Positions 18,719-26,966 of a stretch of 32,154 nucleotides of DNA are shown here, piece after piece. The notes below the pieces were generated by a model. That model saw only the letters and a program-made list of their open reading frames with translations. It was not told where the DNA came from and made no database searches. Location: the NCBI GenBank assembly GCA_012034595.1, contig JAAUPE010000084.1, forward strand, positions 1 to 32,154, read 5' to 3'. A program made the position numbers and the translations under genes. Positions within the stretch are counted from its first letter, which is position 1. Each line of letters opens with the position of its first letter. Source of the stretch: Calothrix sp. CSU_2_0 (GTDB lineage: Bacteria > Cyanobacteriota > Cyanobacteriia > Cyanobacteriales > Nostocaceae).

Positions 18719-20083
18719 ATGCCTACCGAAGCCAGCACCCAACTTCTTCTCTCAGAACCATCAGAAGACCTAATCGTCAGCGAACCTTGGTCAATAGACG
18801 CTTATGCGGATGGCTTGATGGACGAACTTTTTGCCGATGTCGATCGCATTTTGGATCGTCGGGGAAATCCACCTGTACAAACAATCGAACCAGAATTTGT
18901 GCGGATGCAATCGGTGAAAATGCCAACCCTTGGTTTTCCGGAAACCGATATTTTACCAACGCAAACGACTTCTAAAGTCAATCAGGTCAGAAAACAACAA
19001 ATTAGTCCTGTTGTTACGGAAAAATCTGTACCAAAGACTGTCATCAAACAGCGTCGCAAACCTCGTCGTTGGTTAAGTAAGTTACTTGGTTTGGGTGCAA
19101 CCGTTGGGATTGCCGCAGCATCTGTAATTTTTGTCCAAAATTCTGGTTTGCTCAATCGTCTTGTTTCCAAGTCTTTCCAGCAGTCTTTACTGACTTCACA
19201 AGTAAACACTGCCACGGAAATCGTAACTAAAACCGATGCTCAAACAGAGCTAGGAAAGCTAGTTGACTACACCATCGGAGCTTTTGATGCGATCGACAGA
19301 CAACCAGCAAAAATTAACCGTCAATCGCTGAATACAGCATTTAACACAGCCTCAGTTTCTAATCTACAAGCTGCTACAATCGCAAGCGGTTCCGGTTCGG
19401 TAACTTTACCACCACCAATGGCTGCAAATAATCGGATTCCAGCCCAGGGACGTTCGACAACAGTAGTTGAGCGAATTTACATCCCCGTGTATCAAGCACC
19501 TTTGCCGATGCGTTATGCACCTCCAGCAATTCCTGGTGTTCGTGGGACTTTACCCCCGATTCCAGGCAGAAATTCGCTAATTGGACGCAATTTACCGAAA
19601 CCTCTAGCAGTAAAAACCACAGCTAACAATGTGAGAAATGCGACTAGACCGCTAAACTTGTTCGCGGCAGTACGTCCGGCAATTCCTTCACTCAAGCCAA
19701 TTTCGCTACAAAAACAGCCGATTACTTTAAGTCAGCCAAAACCACCAAGTCTGAAAGCTCCGACTATTACTATTGCACCTTTCCGTGCTGTTCCTCCGAA
19801 AATGCCAACCGCTATCGTACGTAAACAGCAGCAATTTGCTCCATCAGCGCAGGAAGTCGCTATTGCACCAACTAGCCCAGCACAAATTCTTGAAGGGTTA
19901 TTAGAACACGAAGATAAGTCGAAATCTGCGGCTTTATTCAAGATTAATGGTGTCACTCGTCGGATTCAAATTGGTGAAGGTATTGGTACGAGTGGATGGG
20001 CATTGGTTGAAGTTGCTAATGGGGAAGCTGTTGTTCGACGTAATGGTGAGGTTCGTTCTGTTTATGCTGGTCAAAGTTTCTAG
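18719..20083 (+). CDS. single-pass membrane protein with Pro-rich linker and PilP/GspC-like C-terminal domain
   Basis: 454 residues, not a family that I can name. Residues 1-115 are acidic then basic (QRRKPRR at 111-117) and face the cytosol; a single membrane helix follows (about 121-140, LLGLGATVGIAAASVIFVQ). Residues about 150-380 are low-complexity, rich in Pro, Ala, Thr and Gln (for example PPAIPGVRGTLPPIPGR), so they should form an extended periplasmic linker. The last 70 residues form a compact domain: ALFKINGVTRRIQIGEGIGT, then SGWALVEVANGEAVVRRNG and YAGQSF. The pattern gives W-x-LVE...VVRRNGE, as in the small beta-domains of PilP and GspC, which hold secretin channels. An inferred role is anchoring an envelope machine such as the type IV pilus. 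A terminator follows at 20244. Confidence 0.7.
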   Translation: MPTEASTQLLLSEPSEDLIVSEPWSIDAYADGLMDELFADVDRILDRRGNPPVQTIEPEFVRMQSVKMPTLGFPETDILPTQTTSKVNQVRKQQISPVVTEKSVPKTVIKQRRKPRRWLSKLLGLGATVGIAAASVIFVQNSGLLNRLVSKSFQQSLLTSQVNTATEIVTKTDAQTELGKLVDYTIGAFDAIDRQPAKINRQSLNTAFNTASVSNLQAATIASGSGSVTLPPPMAANNRIPAQGRSTTVVERIYIPVYQAPLPMRYAPPAIPGVRGTLPPIPGRNSLIGRNLPKPLAVKTTANNVRNATRPLNLFAAVRPAIPSLKPISLQKQPITLSQPKPPSLKAPTITIAPFRAVPPKMPTAIVRKQQQFAPSAQEVAIAPTSPAQILEGLLEHEDKSKSAALFKINGVTRRIQIGEGIGTSGWALVEVANGEAVVRRNGEVRSVYAGQSF

Positions 20084-20106
20084 AGAATATGGATTAAGAT
20101 GTTGAA

Positions 20107-20151
20107 CCGCCAAGTACGCCTTAGACGCGGAGCGGCTTCCCGTAGGGTAGG
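20107..20151 (-). repeat. dispersed repeat with CTACCCTACGGGAAG core
   Basis: Read on the minus strand it contains CTACCCTACGGGAAGCCGC followed by a GCGTCTAAGGCGTACTTGG segment. The same blocks, partly rearranged, lie at 32069-32154 on the plus strand. I recognise it from memory as a very common intergenic repeat in Nostocales. Confidence 0.6.
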
Positions 20152-20243
20152 AAGAAGAGAGAGGAATACAATATATTGAGGAGCTGTTTGTTTAAAGGCT
20201 TTTCAGCTAGCGGAATGGTTAGTTTATTTTTAATTGCATTATT

Positions 20244-20267
20244 AGCCTGTTTTTTCAGGCTTTTTTA
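20244..20267 (+). terminator. intrinsic terminator
   Basis: AGCCTG / CAGGCT stem with a T6 loop followed directly by TTTTTT, a standard rho-independent shape, 161 nt after the stop of the PilP/GspC-like gene. Confidence 0.75.
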
Positions 20268-20414
20268 GTATCTATTTTATGCGATCGCATCTCAAGTTTA
20301 TTATTGTCTCTAAAATTCAAGTTTAATCTAACGTACTAAATAATTATAGGGTAACAATAGCTTTTGGATGCTAGGGGTTAGACACCTCAAGGGTTAAAGC
20401 AAGAGTGGGATTAA

Positions 20415-23045
20415 TTAAGGTTGAATGGTGCAAAATCGGTATTTTGGATTGTCGTTTTTGTCTTCGGGTTTGCATTTGCGATCGCTGACTTTAACTAAGA
20501 TACCGAGTCTATTTGTGTCTTTGGGTTCGACTTTGCGATCGCTGTTGTTGTCAAATTTAATTTCTCCTGTCATTCCGAATGATTTAAAGGATTTTGAGCT
20601 TAAGATTCGGTATAAATTTTGTCGAGTGGGGTTGTTACTTTGTTGTTGTAATCCATCGAGAATTACCTGAAGTGCGTCATAAGTTGCAGCAGTTCTCCAA
20701 CCAACTTTTTGCGTTCCCCAAAGTTGTTTTAACTCGTCTTTGAGTTGCTCGGATGCTGATTCAATGTCAAAGGGTACGGCTAAAACCATATCTTTTGTTT
20801 TTGCTATATTGGTATCTGAAGTCAGCTTATCGTCGTTATATAAGGCATCTCCTCCTAGCAATGGTAAGTTATTAGTTCGAGCTTGAGTTATGGAAAATAC
20901 TCTTTCTGCATCACCAATGCCTAGTGAAAGCATCCAGAATCTCGTATTTTTGATTGTAGGAAGACAACCTTGAACGTTATATTTGGATAAGTCGCAGGTA
21001 ATTACATTACTAGCGTCAAAGTTTTTGGATAAGGATTCTTTTAATGACTTGCTGTATATTTCTTTGGAATTGAAAAAGATACCTATTTCCTTGGAGGGGG
21101 AATTGTTATTTTGACTATTTTTAATATATTTAGATAAATCCTTAGCTGCGATCGCATCGTTTGGAGCAATACGAAAAACATATTTACCTAAATTATATTC
21201 GTAGTCTAAATTAGGTAGTTTTTTTGCCTGTCTAATTGCCGTACTACTGGGAGATACTGTAACTATTTGATGCTTGTTATATTCTTCTCCCGCAGCTAAA
21301 AGTACTCGACTAGTGAAATTTCCAACTATTGCTAGAATATTTCTACCCTGAAATTTATTATCACCAGGAATTTGATTATCAATAATATGCTTGGCAACTC
21401 GTTTACTAATGTCTTCTTTGTTATCATCACGTGCAATCACAATCTCAAGTAAAGTTCCATTTAAACCTGGTGTTCGAGTATTGGATTGATTGTTAATTTG
21501 ATTCTGCACTTGATTAAAATTATTTTGTCTGTGAGCAATACCCCGCAATAATTGTTCGCTAAATTTTCTCAGTTCAACAATATTACTTTCTATATCGAAA
21601 GGAATCACAATTGCAACGGTTAATGGAACTTTGGTGCTACTATTTGCCTTGGCATTATTCCAAAAAATAACAGTTTCTGGGTCTATATAGCAAGTTTTCG
21701 TATCACTTTTAACTCCTTTCTGAAATAAATCAATAGCAGCTTTAAAATTTGCTTCGGCAAGTTTATAATTTGTCTTTGCAAACTCATCCATTCCCGCTTG
21801 TTTTTTCGTAAAAGCAGCTTGACAATCAGGGTTAGTTAATTTGATATCTTGAGCAAGTAAAGATTTTTCCCCACGGGTAAAGTATTCTGAAGAAAGAGGA
21901 ATTTTTTCTGGTTTAATAACTATTTGCCATATCAAAGCAAGTAATAGACCAAATCCAGCAATTCCCAGAGACATCCACAACCAAATCATTCTGCTTTTTG
22001 ATTTTTTTTCAACGTCAATAATACCTTGATTGCGTAAAGCTTGAATTACTTCATCCGCAGATTGATAACGATTTTTTGGATCTGGTTCTAACATTTTATT
22101 TAGAACCTTAGCAAATTTTTGACTAATTGTTGCAGATGTTTTCCATTTTTCTAAGTTAAATGGAATATCAAAAATATGGGGGTTTTTACCAGTTAATAAA
22201 CAAACACAACTTGCTGCTAGTGAGTATAAATCAGAAGTAAATGTAACCGTTTTCCCATGAACCTGTTCTGGTGGGGAAAATCCAGGGGAAACAATTACCG
22301 TTTCGCTAGAATCTGCACCTTCTTCTACAACTTTAACAACCTGTTTTACTGCACCAAAATCAATTAAATATAGCTGCTCATCTTGATTACTTCTAACAAT
22401 ATTAGATGGTTTAATATCTCGATGGATGAGTGTTTTTTTTGGGTTTGCGTGAATAAATTTTAATATTCCTAAGATTTCCTGCAAAACCTCGATCGCTTCC
22501 GTTTCGGAAAAATTTCTTTTTTTTTCACTCTGCGATCGCAATAATTCTTTTTCTAAATCTTGACCTTCAATATATTCTTGAACAAGATAAAATAACTTTT
22601 GTTCTCCATTTGTAAAATGTTCATTATCTTGTGGGTGATATTGGGAGTAAACTGCAACTGACAATTCAAAAAAAGCATAAAGTCGAGGTATTTGATTGTG
22701 TCGTAACTCCTCTAATGCTTCTGCCTCTTCTTTAAAAAAACGCTCAACTAACTTCAAACCTGCTGGAGAAAGTTGCGTATTTGGATGCAAAAGCTTGAGA
22801 ATTCTATGCCGTTTCTGTAGTAGTGTTTCCCCTGGAGAATCTAAATCTAAAGCAACAAAAGTTCTACCAAAACCACCTTGACCTTTTTCACTTAATGCCA
22901 CATATCTATTTTTGATAATTAAAGGCATTCCACAAGTAGAACAATATCTTTGTTGTATTTTCCCCTTACTTAAATCATCTTCATCAATGTGGTTGATATG
23001 TGGAGGTTGCCCCTTACCTCGTGGACGAGTACAGTAAACTTGCAT
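20415..23045 (-). CDS. Ser/Thr protein kinase fused to a periplasmic substrate-binding (LIVBP-like) domain
   Basis: 876 residues. Residues 1-40 carry a cysteine motif (Cys5, Cys35, Cys38, as CSTCG), like the zinc-type N-terminus of cyanobacterial 4-Cys kinases. The kinase follows: glycine loop GQGGFG (55-60), Lys84, Glu near 107, HRDIKPSN (208-215), DFG (229-231), and SPPEQ in the APE position. All catalytic residues are present. One membrane helix (about 353-377) leads to a region of about 90 residues and then, from about 468, a domain with the type I periplasmic-binding fold seen in Leu/Ile/Val-binding proteins (VPLTVAIVIPFDIESNIVEL, ILAIVGNFTSRVLLAAGEEY, VFRIAPNDAIAAKDL). So ligand binding outside could control the kinase inside. 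Such fusions are known in cyanobacteria. The ligand is unknown; no ABC transporter genes adjoin. Confidence 0.93.
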   Translation of the reverse strand: MQVYCTRPRGKGQPPHINHIDEDDLSKGKIQQRYCSTCGMPLIIKNRYVALSEKGQGGFGRTFVALDLDSPGETLLQKRHRILKLLHPNTQLSPAGLKLVERFFKEEAEALEELRHNQIPRLYAFFELSVAVYSQYHPQDNEHFTNGEQKLFYLVQEYIEGQDLEKELLRSQSEKKRNFSETEAIEVLQEILGILKFIHANPKKTLIHRDIKPSNIVRSNQDEQLYLIDFGAVKQVVKVVEEGADSSETVIVSPGFSPPEQVHGKTVTFTSDLYSLAASCVCLLTGKNPHIFDIPFNLEKWKTSATISQKFAKVLNKMLEPDPKNRYQSADEVIQALRNQGIIDVEKKSKSRMIWLWMSLGIAGFGLLLALIWQIVIKPEKIPLSSEYFTRGEKSLLAQDIKLTNPDCQAAFTKKQAGMDEFAKTNYKLAEANFKAAIDLFQKGVKSDTKTCYIDPETVIFWNNAKANSSTKVPLTVAIVIPFDIESNIVELRKFSEQLLRGIAHRQNNFNQVQNQINNQSNTRTPGLNGTLLEIVIARDDNKEDISKRVAKHIIDNQIPGDNKFQGRNILAIVGNFTSRVLLAAGEEYNKHQIVTVSPSSTAIRQAKKLPNLDYEYNLGKYVFRIAPNDAIAAKDLSKYIKNSQNNNSPSKEIGIFFNSKEIYSKSLKESLSKNFDASNVITCDLSKYNVQGCLPTIKNTRFWMLSLGIGDAERVFSITQARTNNLPLLGGDALYNDDKLTSDTNIAKTKDMVLAVPFDIESASEQLKDELKQLWGTQKVGWRTAATYDALQVILDGLQQQSNNPTRQNLYRILSSKSFKSFGMTGEIKFDNNSDRKVEPKDTNRLGILVKVSDRKCKPEDKNDNPKYRFCTIQP

Positions 23046-23498
23046 TGACCAACCTGAGAATTTAGCTAAGTTTTAAATCCAAAAATATTTAGATGAATAT
23101 TTGCAATCGATATTTATAGGTTGATTTTCGAGAAATAATTGCTATATAGATTTCTATCTTATTTTATAATAAATAATATTTATCTTGATTTTTTGATATT
23201 TTATATTACTTTATTTAAAGTTACCACAAATACTAAGTTCTATACAAATGCTCTTGAATTTACCAAATCAGAAAATTCGCTCGAATAATAATTATAGCAG
23301 AATGCCTTTGTGCTTAAGCAAGCTAGAGGAATTATTGTCCTGTAAAAGGAATTCCAAGTGACTAATTTAAGATGATAACTTTTACAGCGATATAATCGGA
23401 TTAAAGTCAAATTAGTTGCATCTTTACAAAATTTGTATTCGACCCGTCCCTTTAGCTTTACCCTTAAAAGTAGGTACATTTGTGATTTTGAGGTAATT
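23046..23498. other. intergenic region between divergent kinase and Lin0512 genes
   Basis: About 450 nt, very AT-rich in the kinase-proximal half. No gene, repeat or hairpin stands out. A 107-codon minus-strand frame overlaps the start of the Lin0512 gene and has no protein-like features. Confidence 0.4.
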
Positions 23499-23861
23499 GT
23501 GGCTCGTAAGTGTTTTATCATCGAGATGGGAATGGGTATTGACCAGCACGGGCAAGAACCCACAGTAGCAGCAGCAAGAGCAGTACGAAATGCGATCGCA
23601 AATAATGCTTTACTTGGTATTTGGGAAGTCGCTGGTTTAAATGACCCAAATCAAATGATTATTGAAGTACAAGTTGCTGTTCCCTATCCAGAACAGGTTC
23701 GTGAAGAAGAAGTATTAGCTATTCTGCCATTTGGACAGAAAACTTTGCGGCTTGAAACTGGAGGTATGATAGTTCAAGGTCGAGCAATTCCAGTTCTCAA
23801 CGACAAAAATGATGAAATGTTAATTGCTGTAGCTGCGGTTACAGTTTATGTTGATATTTGA
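23499..23861 (+). CDS. Lin0512 family protein
   Basis: 120 residues from GTG 23499; a GAGG Shine-Dalgarno at 23490-23493 sits 5 nt before it. An in-frame ATG at 23433 would add 22 residues not seen in the family, so I reject it. The protein opens with CFIIEMGMGIDQHGQEPTVA and AARAVRNAIANNALLG, which is the conserved core of this small family (about 115 residues), and ends in a beta-rich half with VQVAVPYPEQV and VAAVTVYVDI. Its function is not established; the fold is thought to form oligomeric rings. Cytosolic, no signal. Confidence 0.88.
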   Translation: MARKCFIIEMGMGIDQHGQEPTVAAARAVRNAIANNALLGIWEVAGLNDPNQMIIEVQVAVPYPEQVREEEVLAILPFGQKTLRLETGGMIVQGRAIPVLNDKNDEMLIAVAAVTVYVDI

Positions 23862-23862
23862 T

Positions 23863-23886
23863 GGGGATTGGGCATTGGGAATTGAG
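23863..23886. repeat. short tandem repeat, GGGATTG/GGGCATT type
   Basis: Degenerate heptamers of the (GGGCATT)(GGGAATT) kind directly after the Lin0512 stop. The complementary type (CCCAATC) is at 31012-31047. These are typical short tandemly repeated repeats of filamentous cyanobacteria. Confidence 0.65.
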
Positions 23887-23977
23887 TAAAATAACCATTA
23901 AACATTACCCATTAACCAACAATAAAAAATATTTATTATTAATGACATGACGAATCAGCAACATTAATATTCAGTAG

Positions 23978-23998
23978 AGACGTTCCGGTGGAACGTCT
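23978..23998. repeat. 21-nt palindrome, AGACG...CGTCT family (member 2)
   Basis: Arms AGACGTTCC / GGAACGTCT with a GGT loop; preceded by GTAG. It is also the head of the 47-bp tandem array. The same sequence recurs at 26777-26797. Confidence 0.8.
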
Positions 23999-24175
23999 TT
24001 ATTTTTCCAATTTCCCAGTAATATTAAAATTCCACCGGAACGTCTTTATTTTTCCAATTTCCCAGTAATATTAAAATTCCGGTGGAACATCTTTATTTTT
24101 CCGATTTCCCAGTAATATAAAAATTCCGGTGGAACATCTTTCGCAAAATCTTGAAATTCCACCAGAACATATTTA
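23983..24175 (+). repeat. 47-bp tandem repeat array with an inverted core
   Basis: Three full units of 47 bp starting at 23983, 24030 and 24077, then a partial unit at 24124 and a last fragment at about 24157. Each begins with an 11-mer core and continues with AACGTCTTTATTTTTCC and AATTTCCCAGTAATATT. The core is TTCCGGTGGAA in units 1, 3 and 4 but its exact reverse complement TTCCACCGGAA in unit 2 and TTCCACCAGAA in the last. The flanking parts stay in the same orientation. Confidence 0.85.
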
Positions 24176-24251
24176 CAAAAGGATTTAGATATACTTTGAG
24201 ACTTGGTTGTTGGTTGTTAATAATGCACCAATTAAACAAACACAATTCTTC

Positions 24252-24322
24252 TAGATGCGTAACGCTACAAAGAACATATTGACTTACGATTAGGAAAATT
24301 TTCGGAGCGTCACACATCCTAC
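24252..24322 (-). repeat. dispersed GTAGGATGTGT...GCGTTACGCATC repeat, interrupted
   Basis: On the minus strand, GTAGGATGTGTGACGCTCCG (24322-24303) and GTAGCGTTACGCATCTA (24268-24252) are the two ends of a repeat phrase that I recall as very common in cyanobacteria. Here they are separated by about 34 nt of AT-rich sequence. Confidence 0.4.
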
Positions 24323-24361
24323 AAATTGGTATTTTATTTTCCCGGAAATCCCTTGAATTAA

Positions 24362-25099
24362 TTAAACATACTTTTTCAATACTCCCGGTTCCTGTTGCAT
24401 CGGCAAGACATCCAAAACATCTGTTTGAGAACAATATTTTAGGTCTTCAAGACAATTTAAACGCAATAAACGTTGTCCATGACTAGCATGATGTAAAAGC
24501 CCAAGTAAATTATCTTCCCAAGAACTGTACAATGCGATCGCGCTAACAACTTCATCATTACCAGCTATCTTTTCCACTGGTATATTCATCTCTTTGCAAA
24601 GACTGTAAGCTATTGCTCCCGCACAAACCGTATCTTCGAGTGAATAACTTCCTTCCCAACCCGAACCAACTATCCAAATCGTTTCCGGTTGTTTCTCCAC
24701 TAAATAACGAACCACCGATGAACGATTTATCAAAGCTGCTGCTAATACAACCTCAGCATCCTGGATACGTTGCAAAGTACGAGTTCCATTAGTAGTACTA
24801 ATAAACAAACGTCGTCCCCCCACTAATTCAGAAGTACAGTCAAGCGGGGAATTACCGAGTTCAAACCCAGGAACTTTACCACCACCACGTTCTCCAGCAC
24901 GGAGACGTTTCTCTGGATGCCATTGTTCGCTGACTTGGATTAACTTTTCTAAATCACTAAAAACCTGTACAGCTTCACCCCCAGCAGCTAAAACTGTGGC
25001 AATTGTGCTGGTTGCCCGTAATACATCAACCGCGATCGCGCAATTGGGTACTTCGTTGTTGGGGGTTTCTTCGGGAGTGTGATAAACAAATAGCTTCAC
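24362..25099 (-). CDS. comB: 2-phosphosulfolactate phosphatase family protein (ComB)
   Basis: 245 residues, full length for ComB. Seen: [21 protein letters not shown] (residues about 21-41), [18 protein letters not shown] (about 68-85), [11 protein letters not shown] and [11 protein letters not shown]: the acidic and Ser/Thr motifs of the family. The founding enzyme hydrolyses 2-phosphosulfolactate in coenzyme M synthesis in methanogens. Cyanobacteria have no coenzyme M, so the true substrate here is open (a phosphosulfolactate or similar acid phosphate). Cytosolic, Mg2+-dependent by family. Divergent from the BlaI gene. Confidence 0.9.
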   Translation of the reverse strand: MKLFVYHTPEETPNNEVPNCAIAVDVLRATSTIATVLAAGGEAVQVFSDLEKLIQVSEQWHPEKRLRAGERGGGKVPGFELGNSPLDCTSELVGGRRLFISTTNGTRTLQRIQDAEVVLAAALINRSSVVRYLVEKQPETIWIVGSGWEGSYSLEDTVCAGAIAYSLCKEMNIPVEKIAGNDEVVSAIALYSSWEDNLLGLLHHASHGQRLLRLNCLEDLKYCSQTDVLDVLPMQQEPGVLKKYV

Positions 25100-25502
25100 G
25101 CTCTATATACACCTATAATTTGAGATTGTAGAAATTACACTCTAGAAGGTAGCATTACCTGCCAGAATTTAAGCCTTACCCACAATTTATTTTGTCAAGT
25201 CGGGGCTTATCTTATTACTATTACCTATCTTGTCAACTAAACCACTACTATTTTTTGAGTAGATACATAGTCTAAAATAAGCTAAAACTTATTGTAAGAT
25301 TGCCCTTGACGTTAATTTTCAATCAAAGTATTGTAATTTCTAATACTATGCATAACTTTTTTTAACAAACCTACAGAAGCATCTATAAAATTCCCGAAAT
25401 ATCTGCCAAATCTTCAGCCTTGAGTTTTTTAAAACTTAGCTTAAACCTCAGCTTAAAAACTCAAACCACACTTCAAATCCCGACTTAACACCTACAACAG
25501 CT
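25100..25502. other. divergent promoter region between comB and the BlaI gene
   Basis: 403 nt without a gene. The BlaI-proximal 80 nt carry an inverted repeat (25420-25464). The rest is AT-rich and contains only a weak CTACT/AGTAG pair at 25244-25262. Confidence 0.45.
25420..25464. promoter_or_regulatory. inverted repeat upstream of BlaI gene, candidate operator
   Basis: Perfect 10-bp arms TTGAGTTTTT (25420-25429) and AAAAACTCAA (25455-25464). Inside there are two direct copies of AGCTTAAA (25438-25445 and 25450-25457). It lies 38 nt before the ATG of a BlaI-type repressor; BlaI homologues usually bind dyads at their own promoter. It has no TACA/TGTA core of the classic BlaI/MecI site, so the assignment is inference. 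Confidence 0.4.
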
Positions 25503-25922
25503 ATGGCACCATTACCAGAATACCGTCCCAAACAACTTTCGGTTGGTCCCTTGGAAGCAGAAATATTAAATATTGTCTGGGAACTCAGTTCAGTTACAGT
25601 TAAAGATGTACACGATCGCATCTTGTCCGATCCAAATCGCGAACTTGCATATACTTCCGTAACAACAGTTTTGCGTCGCTTGACGGAAAAAGGTTGGCTA
25701 GCTTGTGACAAATGCGGACGAGCATTTTTTTGGAGACCATTATTAACCAAGCAGCAAGCAGAAGTAATCAAAGCACACGAGCAGTTACAGCGATTTTTAG
25801 CAGTAGGCAACCCCGATATTATTGCTGCCTTTGCTGATAGTCTAGACGAAGCTGCTAGCGAGCAAATTCAAGCGATCGCTAAACGTATCGAATCCGCACG
25901 TCAAGCTAGGGAGGAGCAATAA
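25503..25922 (+). CDS. BlaI/MecI/CopY family transcriptional repressor
   Basis: 139 residues. Winged helix at about 10-80: LSVGPLEAEILNIVWELSSV, VKDVHDRIL, YTSVTTVLRRLTEKGWLACD, followed by AFFWRPLL and a C-terminal dimerisation helix pair with FADSLDEAASEQIQAIAKRI. This is the complete family layout. The next gene starts on the base after this stop and encodes an M56 protease, as in bla/mec systems where the protease leads to repressor cleavage. No beta-lactamase or PBP gene is in the window, so the regulon is unknown; in cyanobacteria such pairs occur far from lactamase genes. Confidence 0.93.
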   Translation: MAPLPEYRPKQLSVGPLEAEILNIVWELSSVTVKDVHDRILSDPNRELAYTSVTTVLRRLTEKGWLACDKCGRAFFWRPLLTKQQAEVIKAHEQLQRFLAVGNPDIIAAFADSLDEAASEQIQAIAKRIESARQAREEQ

Positions 25923-26768
25923 ATGCATCTAATCATCATTTGTACTGCGATCGCAGCTTCGATGTTGATGCGGGGTTCCATCACCAAAATCCAAGGTAAT
26001 TGGAATACCCGATGGCAGCAAACATTATTTTTATTCCTGTTCCCACCATTGCTAATATTTACCACTGCGATCGCGCTGCTATGCATGGGAACCCAGGGGA
26101 AAATGGTTATTTGGCATACAGGATGGTCTGGCTACGTCTTTGCATCTAGCTGCTTAATTTTATCCATACTGCTGTTAATCAAACTCGCTTACCAAGGTTG
26201 GAAATCAGTGCGATCGCTTCGTCAATATCCAAAAACCCAACTTGGCATTCAACCAGCACGACTATTAAACACCGAAGCTATGTTCGCTGCCCAAATTGGC
26301 TTCTGGCAATCCGAACTCGTTATCAGCCAAGGTTTACTCCAAAGTCTCTCACCACAACATCTCGAAACTGTTATTGCCCATGAACAAGGACACTACCACT
26401 ATCGCGATACATTTTGGTTTTTCTGGCTAGGTTGGATACGGGAATGTACAACCTGGTTGCCGAATACAGCAGAATTGTGGCAAGAGTTACTAATTTTACG
26501 CGAACTCCGTGCCGATGCATACGCAGCCTCACGAGTCGATAATTTATTATTAGCCGAATCATTACTTTTAGTCGTTACCAACCAGTCAGCATCCTCTAAT
26601 ATTCTTTGTGCTGCTTTAGGTTCTTCAAGTTACGGAGACAAACTAGAACAACGCATCGAAGCATTATTAAATCAACCAGAAAACTCAACAACGCAATTCA
26701 ATTCCCTACCTTGGCATCGTTTTCTATTGGCATTATTACCCCTTGCAACCATCTTATTCCACCAGTAA
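25923..26768 (+). CDS. M56 family membrane metallopeptidase (BlaR1-like, no sensor domain)
   Basis: 281 residues. Zinc-protease motif HEQGH with His153, Glu154 and His157, and the downstream ELRADAY (Glu194, Asp198) that gives the third ligand. Membrane helices: about 1-15, 34-55, 70-90, a short hydrophobic stretch at 163-172, and a C-terminal one near 262-279. True BlaR1/MecR1 proteins are near 590 residues because of a penicillin-binding sensor domain at the C-terminus; that is absent here, so the signal must be another one. ATG 25923 directly follows the TAA of the repressor gene, so translation is coupled. A palindrome starts 8 nt after the stop. Confidence 0.9.
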   Translation: MHLIIICTAIAASMLMRGSITKIQGNWNTRWQQTLFLFLFPPLLIFTTAIALLCMGTQGKMVIWHTGWSGYVFASSCLILSILLLIKLAYQGWKSVRSLRQYPKTQLGIQPARLLNTEAMFAAQIGFWQSELVISQGLLQSLSPQHLETVIAHEQGHYHYRDTFWFFWLGWIRECTTWLPNTAELWQELLILRELRADAYAASRVDNLLLAESLLLVVTNQSASSNILCAALGSSSYGDKLEQRIEALLNQPENSTTQFNSLPWHRFLLALLPLATILFHQ

Positions 26769-26775
26769 TCCCGTA

Positions 26776-26798
26776 AAGACGTTCCGGTGGAACGTCTT
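26776..26798. repeat. palindrome, AGACG...CGTCT family (member 3)
   Basis: AAGACGTTCC / GGAACGTCTT arms with a GGT loop, 8 nt past the M56 stop. Its core is identical to member 2 at 23978-23998. It is followed by an AT-rich TTTA tract, so it may end the BlaI-M56 transcript. Confidence 0.8.
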
Positions 26799-26966
26799 AA
26801 AATTTATTTATTTATTTTTATTTATTCTATTGGAAATTGAAAATACGGCAGATTGGAATTATGTGAGGTACAGTCAAACAATCTAAAAGCCATATCTGAC
26901 TTCTGCTGTATTAATCTTCAATCTTGGAAGCACTCATTATCCAGATGCGTTCCAAAAGCTCAATAT

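Larger units (their letters stand above)
20084..20414. other. intergenic region between convergent genes, with repeat and terminator
   Basis: 331 nt with no gene. It contains a dispersed cyanobacterial repeat (20107-20151), a terminator (20244-20267) and a HIP1 site at 20281. Confidence 0.5.
23862..24361. other. repeat-filled intergenic region
   Basis: 500 nt between convergent genes with no coding sequence. It is a stack of repeats: a GGGATTGGGCATTGGG-type short tandem repeat (23865-23886), a palindrome (23978-23998), a 47-bp tandem array (23983-24175) and an interrupted dispersed repeat (24252-24322). Confidence 0.7.

Noticed and set aside
23433-23498. ATG 23433 as start of the Lin0512 gene
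   Set aside because: The 22 extra residues are not family-like, and GTG 23499 has a GAGG at the right distance.
23240-23563. 107-codon minus-strand frame overlapping the Lin0512 start
   Set aside because: No recognisable protein features; it overlaps a gene of a known family in antisense.
23983-24175. CRISPR array
   Set aside because: The 47-bp units are contiguous with no unique spacers, differ in core orientation, and no cas genes are present.
24093-24434. 113-codon minus-strand frame
   Set aside because: It overlaps the 3' end of comB in another frame and runs into the repeat array; no family text.
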